This document shows, in pieces, positions 18,088-27,667 of a stretch of DNA of 64,000 bases; position 1 is the stretch's first letter; every line of letters starts with the position of its first letter. The position numbers and the translations under genes are program-made. Below the pieces are notes generated by a model, which did no database searches, had not been told where the DNA came from, and saw only the letters and a list, made by a program, of their open reading frames with translations. Location: the NCBI RefSeq assembly GCF_000373105.1, contig NZ_KB890439.1:28505-92504 (forward strand), read 5' to 3'. The stretch is from Neolewinella persica DSM 23188 (GTDB taxonomy: Bacteria > Bacteroidota > Bacteroidia > Chitinophagales > Saprospiraceae).

Positions 18088-18624
18088 ATGAATGAGCTCG
18101 AACGGTTTGAAAATATTAACACCTTCATCTTCGATGTTGATGGTGTACTTACCAATTCACACCTCTTGGTGCTGGAAAACGGTAAGCTGTTACGGCAGAT
18201 GAACGTTCGTGATGGCTATGCCATCAAACGCGCGGTAAACATGGGCTATAAAGTAGCCATTATCACCGGCGGGAAAAGTATGGGCGTAGTGAAACGGCTG
18301 CAAGCGCTTGGGGTCGTCGATATTTACTACGGTATCAGCGATAAAGTAGAGGCATACCGGGAATTTATGTACCTCTACGACGACGAAATTTCCGACGAGA
18401 ACGTGCTTTATATGGGAGACGATGTGCCTGATTATGAGGTGATGCGGCTGGTAGGTTTTCCTACCTGCCCACGGGATGCTTGTCCGGAAATTCTTTCGAT
18501 ATCGAGCTACGTAAGCGCCGCTAATGGCGGCGGCGGTGCCGTCCGTGACGTTATTGAAAGGACCTTGCGTTTGAACGGACACTGGATGCCGGCGGAAGAC
18601 GAGGATCTTCCCACAAGCGTTTAA
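18088..18624 (+). CDS. kdsC: 3-deoxy-D-manno-octulosonate 8-phosphate phosphatase
   Basis: KdsC removes phosphate from KDO-8-P in lipopolysaccharide core synthesis. The 178-residue HAD phosphatase has FDVDGVLTN (15-23) with the nucleophile and acid aspartates, then IITGG (motif II) and the motif III region GDDVPDYEVM. The length and absence of a cap domain match the KdsC subfamily. It is in the same direction as iscX, 65 bases downstream. Confidence 0.92.
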   Translation: MNELERFENINTFIFDVDGVLTNSHLLVLENGKLLRQMNVRDGYAIKRAVNMGYKVAIITGGKSMGVVKRLQALGVVDIYYGISDKVEAYREFMYLYDDEISDENVLYMGDDVPDYEVMRLVGFPTCPRDACPEILSISSYVSAANGGGGAVRDVIERTLRLNGHWMPAEDEDLPTSV

Positions 18625-18698
18625 TCAGTAACAATTTTATTCAAGTCTGTACACCAAAACTGGCTGATCGTGCATTACCGGGAGAAACCCCTCTACGC

Positions 18699-19886
18699 AT
18701 GATGCGCAATTCCCTGTTTTCTCTGCTCTTTTTAGGCACTATTATTAGCTCGTGTGCTTCTGATGAAATTGCTGTTTCAAAAACTGCCAGCGAATGGGTG
18801 GTGATCGGTAATGACCTGGGCTTCCGGAATGAGTTCATCGATATGGCTAATGTGGTCAGGTTGTCCGACAGCATCCTTACTGTTCACTCAGTTGCTTATC
18901 CGGATGTAGCCTTGAAATTTCCCATCAGGGACAGTACGGTAATTGGTAGCCAGGATAAGCATTGGCAACTGACCACCGTAGGGCCTGATACCTTGCTGCT
19001 GCTCGATACCGTTCAGGATAATCGATATCATTTATTAAGGTTGAAGGACTACAAACCAAAAGCTGATATCTGGGCAATGCTTACGGGAAGTCGTTTTGTC
19101 GACCGTCAGTACTACAATGAACAGACGTTGGTTTTCGAAGGAAGTGATACCACCGGGAAGAATTGTTATGTGCATCACCGTATTCAAACCTGGAGAGGGG
19201 AACGTCGTTCGGCTAGGATGAAGGATGGTTTCTGGCGGCTGGACCAGCGTTTCAGTCAGCCAATTCTGCTATATACTTTAGGGCAGGGAGAACACTATGT
19301 AACCCTGATCGACTCAGTCGCTCAGGAGTCCGGTTTACAAGGACAGCTCCTCATCAACAGCCGGCCCAATCCCCAAATACATCAACGGGATACGCTGCGA
19401 CCGATCCGGGATACGATAGATATGGCACAGGTGAGGCAGGATATTGTTAAGTTAGACTATGCTAGGGCGGAGGTAAACCCCGCCATTGATCCAGAAAAAG
19501 ATAGTCGCTGGCGTGTATCCTGGAACGGATCTGAGCTGAAAGAGGTGCTTAGTGTGAATGATTTTGAGGTTAGCGATCTGAGGCTTTTTTTGTCGGGAGA
19601 CAATTATGCGTTGACGACCTTAGGTGGGGAACTTGCGTCCGGCAAATTCACCATTCATCCAAAGTATCCGTATCTGATCCTGGACGGAAACTGTGCCAAC
19701 GATTTCTACCTGCCCTTGGCTTACAACTCAGACAATGAGTTGGAAGTAACACTACCTATCCGCATTCGGTTACCGGACCAGGAGATCAAACCTATGGAAA
19801 TTGGGCCAGAACAACCCAATCGGGTGGCCTATTCCGAAAATACGGTTGTTTTTACCATTCCATTTTTTAGAGAGCGCATTAATTAA
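18699..19886 (+). CDS. Hypothetical lipoprotein
   Basis: The 395-residue protein has a lipoprotein signal (SLLFLGTIISSC). The mature chain is soluble, rich in beta-strand-like sequence and has no motif recognised here. Phrases such as KHWQLTTVGPDTLLLL and the later GGELASGKFTIHPKYPYLIL resemble lipocalin-like or crystallin-type repeats only loosely. It follows kdsC by 74 bases and may be in the same transcript. Confidence 0.7.
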   Translation: MMRNSLFSLLFLGTIISSCASDEIAVSKTASEWVVIGNDLGFRNEFIDMANVVRLSDSILTVHSVAYPDVALKFPIRDSTVIGSQDKHWQLTTVGPDTLLLLDTVQDNRYHLLRLKDYKPKADIWAMLTGSRFVDRQYYNEQTLVFEGSDTTGKNCYVHHRIQTWRGERRSARMKDGFWRLDQRFSQPILLYTLGQGEHYVTLIDSVAQESGLQGQLLINSRPNPQIHQRDTLRPIRDTIDMAQVRQDIVKLDYARAEVNPAIDPEKDSRWRVSWNGSELKEVLSVNDFEVSDLRLFLSGDNYALTTLGGELASGKFTIHPKYPYLILDGNCANDFYLPLAYNSDNELEVTLPIRIRLPDQEIKPMEIGPEQPNRVAYSENTVVFTIPFFRERIN

Positions 19887-20024
19887 ACTTGATATTGAGC
19901 ATCTGGCAGATAGTATTTGAGCTCTCATCGAACCGTATAGTAGTTTTTTACCGCCACCCACCAACATTTCTCCGGGAGACTCCGTCTGACAGGATAAGAC
20001 GTACCGTTCCAAAAATATAGCCTT

Positions 20025-20834
20025 ATGCGATTACTCATCCTGCTTTTTCTTATTTTGCCTTCTTCAGTATTTGCTTGCTCTTGCTTCTGGACGGAGGATT
20101 TCTGTGAATACACCGCCAACTACTTCGAATGGACTGAGGGCAAAGTCGTTGTTGCTCGGGCAAAATTCATTGAATTTCGTTCCCCGACGGTGGATGGTTT
20201 TGCTCCTCTATTCGACTTCGAAATTCTTGAGGTCCTGGTTGGTGAATTAACGGAGAATCATGTAACCCTTTGGGGGCAGGATGGCGCTAACTGTAACGGA
20301 CCGGTTATCGAAATGGATGAGGGGCAGGAATACATGGTGATGTTTCCTTCTACTGAAGGCTATTCCAGTGCTTACGGTTCTTTGTCCGGAGGGATTCCGA
20401 ACCGATATCCTATTTACGATTACCCGGGCTGCGGACCGGCAACACTTGTAGTTCAAGGAGAAAGGGTGAGTGGGCCAATTGCTGAGGGGGTTAACGCGAT
20501 GTTTAAGCCTGCTTTCTATGATCAATTGGCGGAATGTGTAGGGGAAGAAAATATGAACGCTGAAGGGCCGACGGTGCGTTATAAAACCTATGAGGCAATC
20601 GTACGGCCCAACCCCGCATCGGATCACTTTATCGTTGAATTTGAAACTGAAGTTCCGGTATTTGCAGTAAGTCTCTATGATGTACTTGGCCGCTTAGTCT
20701 CACGTGATCAATTGGGTGGGGTAGGGACTACAAGCCACGAGGTAAACGTCTCAGGCTTACCTGCAGGAGTTTATATCCTTGTCGTGGAAACGGATGGAAT
20801 AAGGGTTAAAAGGCGTATTGTCGTAAATGGATAA
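20025..20834 (+). CDS. Secreted protein with type A T9SS sorting domain
   Basis: The 269-residue product has a signal peptide ending near VFACSC, followed by several cysteines (CSCFWTEDFCEY) that recall tissue-inhibitor-of-metalloprotease/netrin-like N-termini of Bacteroidota proteins. The C-terminal 80 residues, VRPNPASDHFIVEF through LYDVLGRLVS to GVYILVVETDG and a basic end, are a clear type A sorting domain. It should be exported through the type IX system and anchored or released. Its activity is unknown. Confidence 0.88.
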   Translation: MRLLILLFLILPSSVFACSCFWTEDFCEYTANYFEWTEGKVVVARAKFIEFRSPTVDGFAPLFDFEILEVLVGELTENHVTLWGQDGANCNGPVIEMDEGQEYMVMFPSTEGYSSAYGSLSGGIPNRYPIYDYPGCGPATLVVQGERVSGPIAEGVNAMFKPAFYDQLAECVGEENMNAEGPTVRYKTYEAIVRPNPASDHFIVEFETEVPVFAVSLYDVLGRLVSRDQLGGVGTTSHEVNVSGLPAGVYILVVETDGIRVKRRIVVNG

Positions 20835-20940
20835 TGATTAGTTATTGGGGGGTGGTTGAATATTTGCGACCTATCAGGGGCCGGTCCGCGCAGAACAATT
20901 CAATAAGACCCCTAATCAGGAATCAGGAATCAGTTGTCAG

Positions 20941-21007
20941 GGATCAGTTAATAGCTTTCAGTATTCAGCCTTCAACGCCTTGAACGCTGAATACTGAAAG
21001 CTGATCC
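20941..21007. repeat. Inverted repeat between convergent genes
   Basis: GGATCAG...GCTTTCAGTATTCAGC is repeated in inverse as GCTGAATACTGAAAGC TGATCC. It sits between two convergent genes and may act as a shared terminator. Related wording (TGATCCCTG, TGAATACTG) recurs near 56.95 kb. Confidence 0.75.
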
Positions 21008-21021
21008 CTGAACCCTGCCCC

Positions 21022-22341
21022 CTAAACCTTAGGCTTCCACCCTTTTTCATACTCCCGCCCCCATAGTTTCATGGCTTCAGGATTATTGATTGGTCGTCCG
21101 TCCTTGGGGTCAAGGTGAAGCGTTCCGGTAGTGCGTTGGGCAATGTTACCCAGGTGGCACATGGTGACGCTAGGGTTGGCGTCATCGATTGGACTGTTGA
21201 GCTGCTCTCCGCTATTGATGGCGGAAATGAAGTTGGCGGCGTGGCCGTCCGTCAGACTTCCACCTCCCGAAGTGCCCATGCTAACGTTATTTCCGGCCTC
21301 TTTTTCGCTGCGGATCTCTTTCCCCTTAAGATCATAAACCCAGTAGCCTGCGCGATCCATGATCACGGTACCTTCTGTACCATAAATGATAGAGCCTCTG
21401 CCACGATCATACTTTGGCATTCCGTTGCAACTACGACCGTGCCAGGAGATCATTTTGTTTTCTGGGAATTCGAAACCAACGTCCTGGGTGTCATAGGCCT
21501 CCCAGTCGTCATCGAAATGGAACCGTCCACCAGTACTGGTGATCTTATTTGGATAGCGAACGCCTAGCGCCCAACGGCACATATCTATTTCGTGGGTACC
21601 GTTGTTCAGGAGTTCACCGGTACCGTAATCCCAATCCCAGTGCCAATTGTAGTGTACAATGTTGGTTGCGTATTTACGGCGCGGCGCTGGTCCTTGCCAA
21701 AGCTCCCAATCCAGCCATTCTGGGCGGTACGTTGGCTCCCGCCGACCAATACCGGCACGGGTGTTGGCGTACCAGGCGTTGCCCGCGTAGGCTCTGCCGA
21801 TTACGGATTCTTCCTGAATTTCCTTCACGATTTTATTTAGAGTCACCGAGCTGCGGGTCTGGTTTCCCATCTGCACCAATTTGCCGGTTTGCTTTTGTTT
21901 GGCGACCAGCCATTCTCCCTCCTGCGGGTTGTGGCTACACGGTTTTTCTACGTAGACGTGTTTGCCCGCTTCCAGGGCCATAATGGCCATTGGTGCATGC
22001 CAGTGATCCGGGGTGGCGATGACTACGGCGTCAACGTCCCGGTCATCTAGGAAACGACGGAAATCCTGGTTACCACGAGGACGCTCCCGGGTAATTTCGT
22101 AGATGGCCTTTTGCGTTTTCGCTACCGCACGGGTATCTACATCACCGATGCCCAGCACAAAAGAGTCTTTTGCTTTGGCAAAGGTCCGGGCAAGTTCATT
22201 CCCCCGACCATTGGTGCCGAAAACGGCCACGTTGAGCCGGCGGTTAGCTCCGGGGATATTTTTGCCAATGGCTGGCATCCCGACGGTTAATCCGGCCCCG
22301 GTTAAGGCGGCGGTTTTGATGAATTTTCTTCTGGTTGACAT
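21022..22341 (-). CDS. Exported Gfo/Idh/MocA family oxidoreductase
   Basis: The 439-residue protein begins with a twin-arginine-type signal (MSTRRKFIKTAALTGAGLTV). The NAD(P)-binding region LNVAVFGTNGRGNELAR follows, then the family core VIATPDHWHAPMAIMALEAGKHVYVEKPC with the catalytic-lysine motif EKP. Gfo/Idh/MocA enzymes oxidise or reduce sugar and cyclitol derivatives. The downstream DUF1080 gene is a common companion in sugar-degradation loci of Bacteroidota and Planctomycetota, so a role in glycoside processing is likely. Confidence 0.9.
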   Translation of the reverse strand: MSTRRKFIKTAALTGAGLTVGMPAIGKNIPGANRRLNVAVFGTNGRGNELARTFAKAKDSFVLGIGDVDTRAVAKTQKAIYEITRERPRGNQDFRRFLDDRDVDAVVIATPDHWHAPMAIMALEAGKHVYVEKPCSHNPQEGEWLVAKQKQTGKLVQMGNQTRSSVTLNKIVKEIQEESVIGRAYAGNAWYANTRAGIGRREPTYRPEWLDWELWQGPAPRRKYATNIVHYNWHWDWDYGTGELLNNGTHEIDMCRWALGVRYPNKITSTGGRFHFDDDWEAYDTQDVGFEFPENKMISWHGRSCNGMPKYDRGRGSIIYGTEGTVIMDRAGYWVYDLKGKEIRSEKEAGNNVSMGTSGGGSLTDGHAANFISAINSGEQLNSPIDDANPSVTMCHLGNIAQRTTGTLHLDPKDGRPINNPEAMKLWGREYEKGWKPKV

Positions 22342-22461
22342 GTCTAATTAAGTTTTGATGAAGTCTTCCGTCCATTATTTCAGACAAGATATGCTTCGGG
22401 ATTATGCACAAACGCACAGTGTTTTTTAAATCCTCCCCGTGGGGAGGGGGGGCTTAGGGTA

Positions 22462-23820
22462 TTAAAATTCCCGCACTTTCACCGAGCGAAAACTGACCTT
22501 GTCTCCATGGTCCTGCAACAGAATTGGCCCGGCCGGCCACTGGCCGAAGTTCTCCCAGTCTTTGTATTTACTGTAGGCAACTAAAGCCCGGAACATCTGA
22601 CTGAAGCGATCGTACTCAATAACCTTGTAACCGTTTAACCAGTGCTCTACGTGGCCTCCTTTAACCACGATCCGGCCCCGGTTCCAATCATTGATATTTG
22701 TCTCCGCATTTCTGGATACGTCGATGGGCTTAGCGGTAATCAGGTCGTAGAGGGAACCAGCGGTACGGTTTCCGGCCACCCCCATTTTTGCGTCTGGATG
22801 CACTTTATTATCCAGGATCTGAAATTCAAGGCCGATGGCGGAACCAGTTCCTTTATTCAGGGTAGGGTCTACAAAATACTTGACGCCACTATTGGCACCG
22901 GTCGTCGGCTTAAATTCGAAACTGAGTTCGAAATCACTGAAGTGATCAATGGTAATAATATCGCCTCCGTTGGTGCTTTCACCACCGTCACTTTTTTCAA
23001 CGGTTAGCTCTCCATTACTCATGGTCCAGCCTTTTTCAGGGAACCCGTCGAGTTTGGCACCGCGCCAGCCGGCGGTTGTTTTACCATCCCAAAGCAGGCG
23101 CCAGCCCAACCGTTTTTCTTGTTCGGAAATGGTGTTAGGTACAAGGTTGACCGGCATGCCGAGATTGGCCGCAGGCAGGCGGTCAGCTTTTGTCGCATTT
23201 TCCTTGATCCGGATATTACGCCATTTGACCTGTTTTCCCTCCAGAGCATTATTAACGCTGTGGACCTGCAGACAAATCATCCCCGAAGCATCAAAATCAT
23301 CGATGAGGTTAGCGGCAGGAACGCCGTTGATGTAGGTCCGCATTTCTGTTCCGATCGCTTCGATACGAGCCTTGTTCCAGCCAATATGCTGGTAAGCGGA
23401 TCGGGCAGGAAGATTGTAGTGCAACGGATAAATCCACCCCCTGCGCGCTTCATCGTATATGCCACCGGTGTAAGCCCTTGGGGCCGGATCAATCTCCATT
23501 TGGTAACCGAACACCCGGCGAATATCATCTTGTTGGCGCCATTGGGCCCGAAACATAACGCCAGAATTCAGGGTCGGGTCATCATGGAATTCAAACTCCA
23601 GGATGAAATCACCGTAGGGGCGATCCGTACAAAGGAAGGAGTTGGGGGTTTTAATAACGGCAGTACCGACAAGCTCTTCATTGACGGCAGCGTAAGTCGC
23701 CTTGCCCCCGTATTGCTCCCAGCCGTTCAGATTTTTGCCGTTGAATAGCGGCTTGAAACCATCATCTTGCGCAAAGAGCGTCGCAGACAAAAAAAGGAGC
23801 AACCAAAAGGTATTTCGCAT
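22462..23820 (-). CDS. Secreted two-domain DUF1080 (3-keto-disaccharide hydrolase-like) protein
   Basis: The 452-residue protein has a signal peptide (LLLFLSATLFAQ) and two DUF1080 domains. The first has FKPLFNGKNLNGWEQ and DFILEFEFHDDPTLNSGVMF. The second repeats this as WRLLWDGKTTAGWRG and DFELSFEFKPTTGANSGVKYF. The fold is concanavalin-like and the family is linked to keto-glycoside hydrolysis, which matches the adjacent oxidoreductase. The two genes are on the same strand with a 120-base gap. Confidence 0.88.
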   Translation of the reverse strand: MRNTFWLLLFLSATLFAQDDGFKPLFNGKNLNGWEQYGGKATYAAVNEELVGTAVIKTPNSFLCTDRPYGDFILEFEFHDDPTLNSGVMFRAQWRQQDDIRRVFGYQMEIDPAPRAYTGGIYDEARRGWIYPLHYNLPARSAYQHIGWNKARIEAIGTEMRTYINGVPAANLIDDFDASGMICLQVHSVNNALEGKQVKWRNIRIKENATKADRLPAANLGMPVNLVPNTISEQEKRLGWRLLWDGKTTAGWRGAKLDGFPEKGWTMSNGELTVEKSDGGESTNGGDIITIDHFSDFELSFEFKPTTGANSGVKYFVDPTLNKGTGSAIGLEFQILDNKVHPDAKMGVAGNRTAGSLYDLITAKPIDVSRNAETNINDWNRGRIVVKGGHVEHWLNGYKVIEYDRFSQMFRALVAYSKYKDWENFGQWPAGPILLQDHGDKVSFRSVKVREF

Positions 23821-23895
23821 AATCTTTTATTTTGGCAGAAGGTAAGCAACCCAATGAATACAGACCAAGTCTTTTTTAGTGTTAAAGTACAAGTT

Positions 23896-24504
23896 ATGCG
23901 CATATTCGTACTAATACTGATTTGGGCGGGGACGCAGGTGCAGGCAAATGCTCAGGAAGAGCAAGGGTTTGTTCTGCAGACGGATGAAGACGGTGTTTTC
24001 GTCTGGGTTAGGCCAGAGTCCAACGATGACCTCACCGTCCGCGTTGCTATAACCGCCCGGGCTTCGGTCTCAGAGGTGCGCAAGGTCATCGACCATGCCT
24101 CAGCCTACCCGCGTTGGGTACATCGTTGTGAAGAAGCCTACGTTCTGCCCGGTGGTACACCTAAGGCTTATTCTTACTACTCCCGGGTAAATTTGCCCTT
24201 TCCCTTTAGTGACCGGGAAGTCGTAGGGGCGATTACCCAATCTGTTGACGTAAACACCGGCGTTTTTACCCGAATCATCAAAAGCACCCCAACGGCTCTG
24301 CCAATGAATAAGGGGATACAACGGGTAGAAACTTATGACTCCACCTGGAAGGTGGAACCTTTGTCTGACAATAAAGTGGCCATCACGTGTACCGTCAGGA
24401 CTGCCGCAGGTTCAGGCTTGCCTAATTGGCTGCGGCACGAGATCATGACCGGAGGACCGGTCAAAACGATGAAGGGCTTAGTCGAAGAGTTAGAAAAAGA
24501 CTAA
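23896..24504 (+). CDS. Secreted SRPBCC/START-like protein
   Basis: The 202-residue product was started at the ATG giving MRIFVLILIWAGTQVQANA, a signal peptide; upstream in-frame codons run back into the divergent gene's promoter. The mature chain fits the START/polyketide-cyclase-like fold: SVSEVRKVIDHASAYPRWVH, then PFSDREVVGAITQ and the C-terminal amphipathic helix. Such proteins bind hydrophobic ligands. The signal peptide end and first mature residues are encoded by dispersed repeat copy 8. Confidence 0.8.
   Translation: MRIFVLILIWAGTQVQANAQEEQGFVLQTDEDGVFVWVRPESNDDLTVRVAITARASVSEVRKVIDHASAYPRWVHRCEEAYVLPGGTPKAYSYYSRVNLPFPFSDREVVGAITQSVDVNTGVFTRIIKSTPTALPMNKGIQRVETYDSTWKVEPLSDNKVAITCTVRTAAGSGLPNWLRHEIMTGGPVKTMKGLVEELEKD
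23921..23968 (-). repeat. Dispersed GC-rich repeat, copy 8 (inside a signal peptide)
   Basis: Reverse copy with core GGGCGGGGACGCAGGTGCA (23924-23942) and the reverse flank AAGAGCAAGGG about 15 bases further on. It is translated as WAGTQVQANAQEEQG. Confidence 0.85.
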
Positions 24505-24536
24505 TCGGACTTGGCGTAAGCGATTTGCAATCGCAA

Positions 24537-25202
24537 CTACCGAATAATAGCGGAACAATCCAACGTCGGCGCTTCTTCCCAGGGTAACATAGCATTCATG
24601 AGGCGTAGCTTTCCGAAACTATCCAGGTCGCGTGCCCGGATGACGATGGGGCGAATTACGCCAAGCTCAAGCAACTGTTCCCGTCGGGTGCCTCTCAACA
24701 TGGGCCAGGCGGGGGTGTACCAGTGCTGACCGTCAAATAAGGCAATGTTGGCGTAGCTCGCATCGGTAAGGTGGCCTTTTTGTACCATAAGGATGTCATC
24801 ACAATGCCCCTTCTTTTCCAAGCACTTTCTAATGCCGCTGCGATCGGTGAACTTTTTGCCGTAGGCGAAGTTTTCCGCCTCCACCAATTTAAGGCTATTG
24901 ATGGTACGCGCAGTATAGGGTACAAGCTCCTGTTTTAATACCTCGGTACCGTATTCGATTCGTAGTTTGTAGAGGCCTGAAAGGGGCAAATCGATCTCAG
25001 ATAAAATCTTGTCCAATTTCAGCGCAGGAGGCTTACCGAACAGTGCTCGACGGGATCGGTCAACCCTTCGCTGGTGATAAGGCAGCAGGTCCGCATGTCC
25101 ATTCTTTATCCGAATGGACTCCAGCAAAACAGCTCCGGATGATTTTGTCTTATGTCCCAATTGGCTATTCTCTAAGCTAATGTAACGAAAAAGAGTTAAC
25201 AC
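24537..25202 (-). CDS. pabC: Aminodeoxychorismate lyase-like class IV aminotransferase
   Basis: PabC converts 4-amino-4-deoxychorismate to p-aminobenzoate, a folate precursor. The 221-residue chain has the class IV fold: LLESIRIKNG near the N-terminus, the residues YHQRRVDRSRRALFG, and the PLP-region sequence KGHLTDASYANIALF. Its start overlaps the end of pabB by 26 bases, so translation is probably coupled. The protein is a little shorter than typical lyases, which is common in fused or paired pabB-pabC systems of Bacteroidota. Confidence 0.82.
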   Translation of the reverse strand: MLTLFRYISLENSQLGHKTKSSGAVLLESIRIKNGHADLLPYHQRRVDRSRRALFGKPPALKLDKILSEIDLPLSGLYKLRIEYGTEVLKQELVPYTARTINSLKLVEAENFAYGKKFTDRSGIRKCLEKKGHCDDILMVQKGHLTDASYANIALFDGQHWYTPAWPMLRGTRREQLLELGVIRPIVIRARDLDSFGKLRLMNAMLPWEEAPTLDCSAIIR

Positions 25203-26187
25203 TCAGCGGAATTCTTACTTTAGCTTTAAGTTCTTCGAACTCTTCCTGCCAATTGCTGCGGGCGGTAATCCCTCCGCCGGACCTGAAATGGAAGGTGCCG
25301 TCTGTTCGTTTTTCGATCAACCTGATGAGCACACAGGTGTCGAGTTGCTGACCGTCAAAGTATCCGCCAATGCCACAATAATAGCCTCTTGGTTGCCCTT
25401 CTGCCCGGCGAATGATGTCTAGCGTAGCCGGCTTTGGCGCACCGCTGATGGAGCCTGCCGGCAGCAGACGATTCAGTATTTCCCCAAGGTTCTCTCGCCA
25501 GTTCTCAGGTAATTGGCCACCGATATTGCTGCTGGTTTGGACCAGGCCACGTCGGCTCGTGGCAATCTTATGGAAGTAACGATAATTGGTTACCCGGACT
25601 TTTCTGGCCACCTGGCTAAGGTCATTCCGGATAAGGTCCACAATCGTTGCGTGTTCCGCTACCTCTTTTTTACTTTGTAACAGAGCTTGCCGGGCTTTAG
25701 GGGTGTCCAGAGCGGTCCCCTTCATTGGCCGGCTTTCGATATAGCCCGCCGGAGAGACAGTGACAAAGGTTTCCGGACTAAAGCATACGAAATGATCAGG
25801 CCACACAATACGATACTTTGCCTCACTTTGCCAGTATATCTCTTCTAAGGAGCCAGTAAGATCAACGGGTACAGGGAAAGTCAGGTTGGTGAGGAAACTA
25901 TCTCCCCGTTGTAGACCGGTCTGTACCACTTCAAAGGCATTCCGGAAAGCCGATTCACTAATGTGGTGAGCAAAAAGCTTTGGTGGCAACATCCCACTGG
26001 GCGGAAGGTCTTCTTCCTCGTAACCCCGAAAGGAGAACCTTGGCTGATCTGCATCCGCTTCGCTCGCTGACCAAACCCGAGGTTTTTCCTGTTCGAAATC
26101 GACCAGGAAGAAACATGGCTCCTGCTTGGCACCCAGGCGATTGAGCTCCAAGGCCCACTGGTCCATATTTTGTGGTTGTTGCTTCAT
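25177..26187 (-). CDS. pabB: Aminodeoxychorismate synthase component I
   Basis: PabB aminates chorismate to aminodeoxychorismate. The 336-residue protein is the short form that keeps the chorismate-binding domain: SRPMKGTALD, HATIVDLIRNDLSQVAR, PAGSISGAPKPATLDII and GYYCGIGGYF are all family blocks, and the final SGGGITARSNWQEEFEEL is characteristic. The N-terminal domain is reduced compared with E. coli PabB. It overlaps pabC, forming a two-gene folate operon. Confidence 0.92.
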   Translation of the reverse strand: MKQQPQNMDQWALELNRLGAKQEPCFFLVDFEQEKPRVWSASEADADQPRFSFRGYEEEDLPPSGMLPPKLFAHHISESAFRNAFEVVQTGLQRGDSFLTNLTFPVPVDLTGSLEEIYWQSEAKYRIVWPDHFVCFSPETFVTVSPAGYIESRPMKGTALDTPKARQALLQSKKEVAEHATIVDLIRNDLSQVARKVRVTNYRYFHKIATSRRGLVQTSSNIGGQLPENWRENLGEILNRLLPAGSISGAPKPATLDIIRRAEGQPRGYYCGIGGYFDGQQLDTCVLIRLIEKRTDGTFHFRSGGGITARSNWQEEFEELKAKVRIPLSVNSFSLH

Positions 26188-26379
26188 TTAAAATAAAGAC
26201 GATTATCGAAGAGAAAAGTTACGGCATCAACGGAATAACTCTCCATTACCCTCCCAATCTGTTTATAGTTGTTATCGTATATCTGATTCGGGGCAAATGC
26301 TTAATCGTTCAAATTTTTTTATTCTTTTTACACTTATCCTTCCGATAGCCAAGCATTTTTTAAGCCCGTTTATAAACTC

Positions 26380-27453
26380 ATGTCTGGACGATCTTTTCGT
26401 CCTAATAAAGGTTTAACTTTCATGCTTCCACTACAGAAAATAACCTACTCCCTGGCATTGGCCTGTCTTTTCATTTGCCTGATGGTTTTTGGTAAGGTCT
26501 TGCTTGTTCCCGTCGTCCTGGCCTTTGTACTTTGGTACCTTATTAACGCCGTTGATCAGGTGATGCGTAAGTTGCCACGTATCGGCCCCGCAAGTCCTCG
26601 TGGGATTAGCTTGTCGGTTGCCGCCGTGATGGTGCTGGGCATAATCATCCTGGTTGGCAACCTGGTAGGACAACAGATCAACGACATGATTGATACCGCT
26701 CCCGAATACTGGATCAACCTGGAGTTGCAGTTTGCCCGTGTCATGACTCGGTTTGGATACGACGAGGCTGTCACGCTCAAAACGATTTCCGAAGGGTTCG
26801 ATGTAAATGGCTACCTGCTCGGCCTACTTACCTATTTTACCTCCGCCACCCGCCAGTTCCTGCTCGTTTTACTTTACACCCTTTTTCTGTTGGTGGAGCA
26901 GCACACCTTCCCGCGTAAGCTGGCAGCTCTGGATCTTCCCCGTCATCGTAGGAATCAGTTGATGCAGGTGCTAGGTAAGCTTAACCTTGCCATCCGTGCT
27001 TATGTAGGCGTTAAGTTCGCCGCCTCCTTCGCAACGGGGCTGCTCAGCTATTTCGTCATCGAATACGCTGGTGTTGATTTTGCTGTCCTCTGGGCCTTCT
27101 CCATTTTTGCGCTCAATTTTATACCCACCATCGGCTCTATCGCAGCTACGATCCTTCCAAGTTTGATGGCGCTGGTCCAGTTTGATTACCTGACCCCTTT
27201 CCTCATTGTCGTTATTGGCGTAGGGCTGATTCAGCTCAGCATCGGGGGATTATTAGAGCCTAAGCTTTACGGAGATGCGCTCAACATCAGCCCTTTCGTA
27301 ATCATCTTCTCGCTTATCCTTTGGGGCTTGCTTTGGGGCGTAGTGGGTATGCTCCTTTGCGTGCCGATAACCTTTACGTTGATCACTTTCTTAGCGCAAT
27401 TCCGGGGTACCCGGCCAGTAGCGGTGTTACTCTCACGACGGGGGCGGGTCTGA
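26380..27453 (+). CDS. AI-2E family transporter
   Basis: The 357-residue membrane protein has the layout of the AI-2E family: two N-terminal helices (ALACLFICLMVFGKVLLVPVVLAFVLWYLI is one continuous hydrophobic region), a third near VAAVMVLGIIILV, a cytoplasmic or periplasmic domain, then a C-terminal helix bundle with FALNFIPTIGSIAATILPSL and GLLWGVVGMLLCVPIT. Members export varied small molecules or ions; the substrate here is unknown. Translation may begin at the first ATG or 14 codons later at MLPLQKITYS. Confidence 0.88.
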   Translation: MSGRSFRPNKGLTFMLPLQKITYSLALACLFICLMVFGKVLLVPVVLAFVLWYLINAVDQVMRKLPRIGPASPRGISLSVAAVMVLGIIILVGNLVGQQINDMIDTAPEYWINLELQFARVMTRFGYDEAVTLKTISEGFDVNGYLLGLLTYFTSATRQFLLVLLYTLFLLVEQHTFPRKLAALDLPRHRRNQLMQVLGKLNLAIRAYVGVKFAASFATGLLSYFVIEYAGVDFAVLWAFSIFALNFIPTIGSIAATILPSLMALVQFDYLTPFLIVVIGVGLIQLSIGGLLEPKLYGDALNISPFVIIFSLILWGLLWGVVGMLLCVPITFTLITFLAQFRGTRPVAVLLSRRGRV

Positions 27454-27458
27454 TTTTG

Positions 27459-27498
27459 CTCCTTAGTTAAACCCCGTACTGCACCTGCGGCCGCGCCC
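27459..27498 (+). repeat. Dispersed GC-rich repeat, copy 9
   Basis: Perfect core GCACCTGCGGCCGCGCCC (27481-27498) with flank TTTGCTCCTTAG upstream. It lies between the transporter and the cysteine-rich lipoprotein. Confidence 0.9.
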
Positions 27499-27667
27499 TG
27501 AATAACTTCGGGAAAAAGAAAATTGAAAAAAGTTTGCTCTTGCTGTCACACTTAGCCAGGCACCCGGCTATAAGTCAGTAACAAGCTTACCAAAATCACT
27601 TTTTTTGATCTGCTGATCCTGCCCCGGGCCCATGGGAGGAGGAAGATCTACTCGATAATTCAACCTA

